Shown here: piece by piece, positions 57,956-64,000 of the stretch
Layout of the letters: every line of letters starts with the position of its first letter
Position numbering within the stretch: the first letter of the stretch is position 1
DNA from: Kovacikia minuta CCNUW1
Lineage (GTDB): Bacteria > Cyanobacteriota > Cyanobacteriia > Leptolyngbyales > Leptolyngbyaceae
Reading direction: 5' to 3'
Length of the DNA stretch: 64,000 nucleotides
Assembly: GCF_020091585.1 (NCBI RefSeq)
Contig: NZ_CP083582.1
Span: 2,914,001-2,978,000 of the forward strand
The notes under the pieces: generated by a model
Databases searched by the model: none
Told to the model about the DNA's origin: nothing
What the model saw: only the letters and a program-made list of their open reading frames with translations
Position numbers and translations under genes: made by a program

Positions 57956-58061
57956 TAAGAACGCTGGTACAGAAACCAGGTTTCGTTTATGGGATGCCCC
58001 AGTTTCGTTGCATCTCCTCACCAGAAACCCGGTTTCTCGAAATACTGTACCGATGCTCTAG
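57956..58061. repeat. MITE-like interspersed repeat, copy 2
   Basis: The same ends as the unit at 2528-2633 (AGAACGCTGGTACAG and CTGTACCGATGCTCTA). The first part and the last 45 bases are nearly identical; the centre differs. It lies between the CHAT gene and the small ORF at 58303. Confidence 0.75.
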
Positions 58062-58071
58062 TATCAACCCT

Positions 58072-58126
58072 GACCATTCCCCATTCCCCATTCTCCATTC
58101 CCCATTCCCCACTCCCCACTCCCCTC
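58072..58126 (+). repeat. CCCCATT/CCCCACT heptamer array
   Basis: Seven or so degenerate CCCCATT units directly after the interspersed repeat. Confidence 0.75.
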
Positions 58127-58302
58127 GCATCAACCCTGATCTTTATCCACTAGTTTTACCTAATTATCAATTACCTTGAGAGGGTGATGAAAATATTCAG
58201 TAGCCGCGCTTCAATTATTTTATATTTTCAAAAGTTTAGTAAATAACTAAGTAGATTCGGATACACAAGTCGCTTTTGATTCCCTGAGGAACAAAAACAA
58301 AA

Positions 58303-58449
58303 TCAAGCCGGTAATCTGTAGGGGTTTCGCATTCGGTCGAAAACCTTTGCGATGACCACAAGCATACCGCCGGATACTAAGCCCTTACGATGGGAGTTGC
58401 CGCTGTTATTGAATTCACGTCCCCAGTAATTGACAGCTTTATGTTTCAT
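58303..58449 (-). CDS. small ORF (48 aa) with strong ribosome site
   Basis: Minus-strand ATG at 58449 is preceded by GGAGGAGG seven or so bases upstream. The frame gives 48 residues (MKHKAVNYWGREFNNSGNSH, RKGLVSGGMLVVIAKVFDRM, RNPYRLPA) and a TGA stop. The protein is basic with one hydrophobic patch (GGMLVVIAKVF). I do not recognise a family. It lies in the gap between the divergent CHAT and TPS genes, where no other gene is visible. The clear Shine-Dalgarno and natural composition make a real small protein plausible. Confidence 0.5.
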   Translation of the reverse strand: MKHKAVNYWGREFNNSGNSHRKGLVSGGMLVVIAKVFDRMRNPYRLPA

Positions 58450-58579
58450 TCAGGTGCCTCCTCCGGTATGTTTCGTGGGGTACCATCCGGATTCCTCCCA
58501 ACCTTTTGAGTCATGGGGCATAGAAGGTTAAGCCGGAGCTAAATGCTGGAAACCCCCTGAAAAAAGTCCATCAGCCTTT

Positions 58580-60363
58580 ATGAAGCCCCCATTTTTGGCC
58601 GTGTGTTTAAGTCTTGTTGGTCTGACTGTAGCCCCAGTCGCGATCGCCACCGTTCCTGTAAACTCTGCCAATTCCCAAATTTCATCCGAATGGCTTGCCC
58701 AAACGCCTGCCCAACCCACCATTCCGGCTCCACTGCCAGGTGCAGTTGAAGAGCAACCTTTAATTCCGCCCCGTCCCGACATCCAGCCTTTACCAGCGAC
58801 ACCTCCCACGCCTCCCCCTTCCCCCCAGCTAGAAACTCCACCTGTGATTCCGCCCCCTGTGACTCCCGTTCCGGCGGCCACCATTCGCGTGCAGCGGGTT
58901 GAAGTGCTGGGCAGCACTGTGTTTTCTGCCCAACAACTGTCCAGGTTGGTCCAACCCTTTGAGAACCGCGATCTGACCTTTGAGCAACTCCTGGAAATTC
59001 GGACTGCGGTAACCAAACTTTATACCGATCGGGGTTACACCACCTCCGGTGCGTTTCTACCGCCCCAGGATGAATTGGCACAGGGCGTGGTCAAAATTCA
59101 AGTGGTAGAGGGGGAACTGGAGCAAATTGAGATCCAGGGCTTGCGGCGAGTCCGGCAAAACTATGTCCGCAAACGCATTGCCCGCCACGCCAAACCACCC
59201 CTCAGCATCCGTAATCTGGAAACAGCTTTGCAACTGCTTCAGCTTGATCCGCTTTTTACGTCGGTGCGGGCAGAGCTAAGGGCAGGCACCCGACCGGGAC
59301 GCAGCGTTTTGACCGTAACTTTGAAAGAAGCTCCAGCCCTGCATGGCGGCATCGTGGTTGAAAATCGGGAGTCACCCAGTGTGGGCAAGGTGGGTGGAAC
59401 AGCATTTTTGACCCACGGAAATTTGCTCGGATTTGGCGATCGCTTCAGCTTTGAGTATGAACTGACAGAAGGCATCAAACGATACGACTTTAACTACAAC
59501 TTTCCAATCAACCCGCAGGATGGTGCCCTTAATCTGCGCTACACCCGCAACGACAGCAGAATTGTGGAAGAACCCTTCTCTGTGCTGGATATCACCAGTG
59601 ACAGCGAGACGTTCTCGTTTGGATTCCGCCAACCTCTTCAGCGCACTCCCACCGACGAATTTGCCCTGGGACTGACGCTGGATGTACGCCGCAGTCAAAC
59701 CTTTTTACTAGACAGAATTCCCTTTTCCTTTTCCCTTGGGCCTGAAAATGGCAAGTCCAGGGTGACTGTGTTGCGGTTCAGCCAGGACTGGATTAGCCGC
59801 TCTCCGAGTCGAGTATTAGCAGCCCGATCGCAATTTAGCGTTGGACTTCCCATTTTTGATGCCACCCGCAACGATACCGGCACGGATGGCCGCTTTTTTA
59901 GCTGGGTTGGACAATTTCAATGGGTCCAATCCCTGGGCAGTGATATCATCGCGATCGCCCGCGTTGCCGCCCAACTCAGCCCCAACTCCCTGTTGCCACT
60001 GGAACAGTTCAGCATCGGCGGCATTGATACGGTGCGTGGCTACCGCCAGAATCAGCGCGTTGGGGACAACGGCATCGCAGGTTCCCTGGAACTTCGCATC
60101 CCCATCCTGCGCGACCCAGACAACTTTGGAGTCGTCCAACTGGCTCCATTTTTTGACATTGGCACCAATTTGGAATAGCAACCAGATTCCGATCGCCACC
60201 CCCCAAACCCTCATCAGTACAGGAATTGGCCTTCGCTGGCAACGCGATCCCATCCTCTCCTTTCGCCTCGATTGGGGCATTCCATTAAATCCCATTGATC
60301 GCCAGGGCAACACCCTGCAAGACAATGGCATTTACTTTTCCATTCGGATTCAGCCCTTTTGAA
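58580..60363 (+). pseudogene. ShlB/FhaC-type two-partner secretion transporter, frameshifted
   Basis: An Omp85-superfamily outer-membrane transporter. A signal peptide and a Pro-rich linker (to about 90) precede the POTRA domains (VQRVEVLGSTVFSAQQLSRL near 92, IEIQGLRRVRQNYVRKRI near 185), and the ShlB barrel follows from about 260 with GGIDTVRGYRQNQRVGDNG. One extra base near 60168 shifts the frame, ending the protein at 60178. In the other frame the missing 62 residues (IWNSNQIPIATPQTLIS and so on) continue to a final Phe in SIRIQPF at 60362. That C-terminal aromatic strand is needed for barrel insertion, so the truncated form is probably inactive unless this is a sequencing error. Confidence 0.85.
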
Positions 60364-60617
60364 GGTGCGAGGGGTCAGGGGTCAGGGGTCAGATAGTAGT
60401 GAGTAATCACCAATTCCCAATTCCCAAAATTAAAACTCAAAACTCCTCCCCACACCCCACACCCCACACCCCACACCCCATTCCCTCTTCCCCACTCCCC
60501 ACCCCCGAATTTCCTACCTCGCCCCACATCTTCTAAAACAGATGCAGCTTTTTCCTGTAAATATTCGTAAACTTATATATCACTATTATTAAAAGTGCCC
60601 ATTTTTAAGGAGTTTTC
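60364..60617. repeat. heptamer repeats, TPS to cruF gap
   Basis: Arrays AGGGGTC (60368-60392) and CCCCACA (60448-60482), then an AT-rich stretch that probably holds the cruF promoter and its AAGGAG ribosome site. No gene seen. Confidence 0.7.
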
Positions 60618-61508
60618 ATGAAGGTGTTGGTTGCTGTTGAGCGCATCTGCCTGACAGGGCACATTATTTCGCTGGTGTTTGGGTTGGCAGGGCTGTTGCT
60701 GGTATTGCCAAATCCAGCATTTATTGCAGCGTTGCCCCCGATCGGTCAAACTCTGTTTGGTTGGAGTATGACTGGGGGAGGAGTGGTTTATATCCTGTTA
60801 GGGGCGGTTGCGGTTGCCCTCTATGCGTATCGGACGCTGGGCTGGCGCAACTGGTTAGGATTTATGGTGCCTGCGATGGTGCTGTCTTTAGGCAGTGAAC
60901 TTCTGGGAACCAGCACGGGTTTCCCATTTGGGCACTACCGTTACCTGAGTGGCTTAGGCTACAAAATTGCGGGTTTGGTGCCGTTTACCATCCCCCTATC
61001 CTGGTTTTATTTGGGGTTTTCTGCCTATGTCCTGGCACGGGCAGGATTGGAAGCAAAAGGGCTGAAGGGTTGGATGAAACAAGCGGGAGCGATCGCGATT
61101 GGTGCCTTGCTCCTCACCGCCTGGGACTTTGTTCTCGATCCAGCAATGAGCCAGACCCCCTATCCCTTTTGGGAGTTTCAAGATCCAGGACAATTCTTTG
61201 GCATGCCCTACCGCAATCTACTGGGGTGGTTTGGCACAGGCACGCTGTTTATGCTCGTATCCGCCTTCTTCTGGCGCAAAGCAACCATTCAACTGACCCG
61301 TCAGCAATTGAAACTACCGCTGGTGATTTACCTGGTCAATTTTGCCTTTGGAGCTATCATCACCATCAACCAATTGGACACGCGCTTCTGGGTGCCCACC
61401 CTGATTAGTATTGGGTTAGGGGTCGTTCCCGCTGTACTGCTGTGGTGGACTGCAAAACCAACGGTGTCGGATGCTTACCCGATCTCACACCTGGCACCCA
61501 TCCAGTGA
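60618..61508 (+). CDS. cruF: carotenoid biosynthesis protein CruF
   Basis: A 296-residue integral membrane protein with about seven hydrophobic segments. STGFPFGHYRY and LLTAWDFVLDPAMS are the conserved motifs of the CruF/DUF422 family, which hydrates the 1',2' double bond of gamma-carotene toward myxol-type carotenoids. His and Asp in these two motifs are likely catalytic. AAGGAG lies five bases before the ATG. The gene stands alone here; glycosyltransferase CruG, often a neighbour, is not in the window. Confidence 0.88.
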   Translation: MKVLVAVERICLTGHIISLVFGLAGLLLVLPNPAFIAALPPIGQTLFGWSMTGGGVVYILLGAVAVALYAYRTLGWRNWLGFMVPAMVLSLGSELLGTSTGFPFGHYRYLSGLGYKIAGLVPFTIPLSWFYLGFSAYVLARAGLEAKGLKGWMKQAGAIAIGALLLTAWDFVLDPAMSQTPYPFWEFQDPGQFFGMPYRNLLGWFGTGTLFMLVSAFFWRKATIQLTRQQLKLPLVIYLVNFAFGAIITINQLDTRFWVPTLISIGLGVVPAVLLWWTAKPTVSDAYPISHLAPIQ

Positions 61509-61696
61509 CAGTGAAATTCTTCCATTGAACGTATTCACCAGTAGGGGCAAGTTTAACTCGTAGAATTATTCTCCCTCCCATCGCCCCTACCCCTTCATGA
61601 AGAAATTTTCCTGCTTCATGATGTCTTTGATTAGAATCAGGTTTTTCTATGTGAGGATCGGTTTCTTATCAGCATTTGCATCGGTTCAATGAGTTT

Positions 61697-63743
61697 ATGA
61701 AAGACCTGGATACGCGGGAGTGGTTGCTGACAAACGGATTGGGGGGCTTTGCCAGTGGAACGGTTTGCGATGCACGGACGCGCACCTATCACGGATGGTT
61801 GGTGGCTGCACTTGACCCGCCTGGTCAACGAACCTTGCTCCTGTCTCATCTGGAAGCCAGCCTGGAAATTGGGGGAAAAATTTTTGCCCTGGGAACCAAT
61901 TTTTGGATTGGCGACAAAATCGATCCTCTGGGCTACCAGCTCCTTCGTTTTTTTAGTGCTGATCCAATACCAACCTGGATTTGGGGACAGGATGAACAGT
62001 GGGAACTGAAGCGCCAGATTGCCATGCCTTACGGATTATACCGGGGGGCAGATCCACGTACTTCCCAGTCCCAACTTCAAGTTTTAAATCGGGTTTTGGT
62101 GCAATACCGATACAGTGGCACTCAGCTCGCTATTCTGCGGCTCAGACCGATTATCGGCGATCGCGACTTTCACCATACCCAGCAAAAGGAATCTGACCTT
62201 AATTTTTCTCAAATGGTGGGTTCCCACCAGGTTTTTTTGCAAGCACCTCCGGGCAGGGCAAGCAGGCACTCCCTGGCAACTGCGTTGGAGCCAGGGACAC
62301 TATCAACCAGAGGGAGCCTGGTACTGGAATTACTTCTATCCCAAAGAAGCGAATCGGGGACTGGATTATCTGGAGGATTTACACAGCCCTGGCTACCTGA
62401 CTGTGATCATGCAGCCAGGAGATACAGTTACTCTGGAAGCCAGGGTTGGTTTACCTTCAGCAACTTTGACCAACCTCAGTTCCATGAGTTTTGACCAGAC
62501 CGTACTGGCAAAGCAACAACGCTTAGAACGGGAATTCCTGCATCTGCCCCATTTGACGGGGGAATGGTCGGGCACATGGGAACGGCTGCTGAAGATGAGT
62601 GACCAGTTCATCGCCTACCAGACCTCCTCAACTGCACCCAGCATCATTGCCGGATATCACTGGTTTGGCGATCGCAGCCGCGATACCCTGCTCTGCCTAC
62701 CAGGATTTACCCTTGCCACCAAACGCTATGCCCTTGCCCGCAAGTTTCTCGATCGGCTCGGTCGCCTTTGCTGCCAGGGGCTAATTCCCAACGAAATCTC
62801 AACTGGTGGAGACAGTCCCGTTTTTCGCAGTATTGACTGTTCCCTCTGGTGGATTGAGACCCTGGGGCTGTATCTTCAGGCAACCCAGGATTGGGAGTTT
62901 CTGGTTGAACAGTATCCGGTGGTCAAGCAAATCTACAAAGCCTTTATTGCAGGCACTCTGCATAACATTCGGGTGGATGCTGCCGACGGGCTAGTGACCT
63001 GGGATGATGCCAGCGTACCGTTAACCTGGATGGATACGATAGTAAACGGGCAACCCGTCACTTCCCGTCATGGTAAACCCGTTGAAATTAATGCCCTCTG
63101 GTATTCTGCCCTTTGTTGGGCAAGCGACTGGGCAAATCGTCTGAGCAAAAGCTCAACAACCCCCAATGTCGATCGCCTGAAGAACCAGGCACGCCGCTAT
63201 GCAGAACAGGCAGAGGAAGTTAAATCGTCCCTGCAAAAGTATTGGAATTCCCAGTTGGGCTATTTGTATGACCGGATTGAACCTGACGATCGCCTGGATG
63301 CAACGATCCGCCCCAATGCTGTGTTGGCGCTTTCGCTGCATCACTGTGGGTTTAGCCGCGAACAGGGGCAGAAAGTGTTGCAGGTTGCCCGCGATCGCCT
63401 GCTGACTCCCTACGGACTCCGCACCCTCGATCCTGGTGATCCTGCCTATGTTGGGTATTACAAAGGCACCCCCCAACAGCGCGACCTTGCTTACCACCAG
63501 GGCACCGTTTGGAGTTGGCTATTGGGACCGTTCATCCGTGCCTGGCATCGTTGCTACGGCAACACGGAACCCCTTCCCCTTGATTTAAATCCTCTCCTGA
63601 CACACTTCAGCCAGCAAACCTGCTTTGATAGCATTTCAGAAGTTTTTGATGGCGATGCCCCCCATCTACCCGGTGGCGCGATCGCCCATGCCATTACCGT
63701 CGCCGAACTGCTGCGCCACTGGCAGGAGCTGGAGTGGAAGTGA
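61697..63743 (+). pseudogene. glycogen debranching enzyme (amylo-alpha-1,6-glucosidase type), frameshifted
   Basis: The first frame has REWLLTNGLGGFASGTVCDA and RTRTYHGWLVAAL, the N-terminal pattern of archaeal/bacterial-type glycogen debranching enzymes. The rest (GTPWQLRWSQGHYQPEGAWY, IIAGYHWFGDRSRDTLLCLP, DAADGLVTWDDA, YHQGTVWSWLLGPF) is in another frame to 63743. A break near 62245-62260, in a GGGCAGGGCAAG context, explains this. The composite of about 680 residues is a normal length. The GH133 catalytic domain is intact after the shift. ATG at 61697 or TTG at 61676 could start it. Mutation versus sequencing error is open. Confidence 0.82.
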
Positions 63744-63932
63744 GGTGTTAGGTGTCAGGTGTCAGGTGTCAGGTGTCAGGTAAAACGATATGAAGGCAGA
63801 GGGTAGAGGGCAGAAGCGGATGCAGAGACACGGGGACGTAGGGACGCGGAGGGTTTCATTCAAAATTCAAAATTCTTCCCCATCACCCCACACCCTCTCT
63901 TACCACCCCCCTCACTCCTCACTCCTCACTCC
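63744..63932. repeat. heptamer repeats at the right edge
   Basis: GGTGTCA array (63744-63780), then GGGACGC-like units and a CACTCCT array (63911-63933). No gene is seen here. Confidence 0.75.
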
Positions 63933-64000
63933 TCACTTCCAAGCCAGGTAGGGGAGTTTCGCCGCTGTCGCTTGAATTTGCTCTGCCTGGGCAATCAGTT
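63933..64000 (-). CDS. 3' end of an unidentified minus-strand gene
   Basis: On the minus strand the frame from the window edge reads LIAQAEQIQATAAKLPYLAW, then Lys and a TGA stop at 63933-63935. It is a natural-looking helical tail. The rest of the gene lies outside the window, so the family cannot be determined. Confidence 0.45.
   Translation of the reverse strand, partial: LIAQAEQIQATAAKLPYLAWK

Overview
The window looks like chromosomal DNA of a cyanobacterium, probably filamentous. The HIP1 octamer GCGATCGC is frequent. Heptanucleotide short tandem repeats (CCCCACA, CTGACTC, AAACTCA, AAAGGAT types) fill many gaps and even run into genes. The gene set includes tocopherol cyclase, a CruF-type carotenoid enzyme, a DUF760 protein and a CHAT/TPR protein beside a two-partner-secretion transporter. 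I cannot name the species from sequence alone.

Layout. 1-3.7 kb is a mobile-element graveyard: one intact IS with 18-bp terminal repeats, an internally deleted group II intron with domain V still visible, and an IS1-family tail. 3.7-22.7 kb is an accessory oxidoreductase and regulator region: three SDR genes, an F420-oxidoreductase-like protein, a YCII protein, a DJ-1/PfpI-beta-propeller fusion, SRPBCC, Crp/Fnr, TspO-MarR, a 2005-residue Ser/Thr kinase-AAA-GAF-PAS-histidine kinase with its NarL-type response regulator, a DsbA-like protein, VOC, SnoaL and NIPSNAP. Several genes here are decayed, including aldehyde dehydrogenase and AraC deletion remnants.

22.757-47.332 kb is a genomic island of about 24.6 kb inserted in tRNA-Arg(CCU). 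A 46-bp direct repeat of the tRNA 3' half marks both ends, and a tyrosine integrase gene with two in-frame stops lies next to the intact tRNA. The island carries plasmid-like functions: ParA plus a partner preceded by long palindromes, a KfrA-like protein with a candidate operator, a toxin-antitoxin pair and a small tyrosine recombinase. It also carries a giant fibro-slime/CARDB/Ig-like/RHS protein gene of about 3000 codons. That gene is cut by an IS630 and by two identical IS256-family copies. Removing the IS630 and the 3' IS256 on paper restores the reading frame. Its C-terminal region is unfamiliar and is followed by a small membrane protein, which is a candidate polymorphic toxin-immunity arrangement.

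47.4-64 kb is ordinary cyanobacterial core sequence: tRNA-Arg, tocopherol cyclase, DUF760, scpB, an ABC ATPase, a YpfJ-type metallopeptidase, a photolyase-related protein, an endo/exonuclease-phosphatase, CHAT-TPR, a ShlB-type transporter, cruF and a glycogen-debranching enzyme. Two of these have a single frameshift. Such lesions recur across the window, so some may be base-calling errors rather than mutations.
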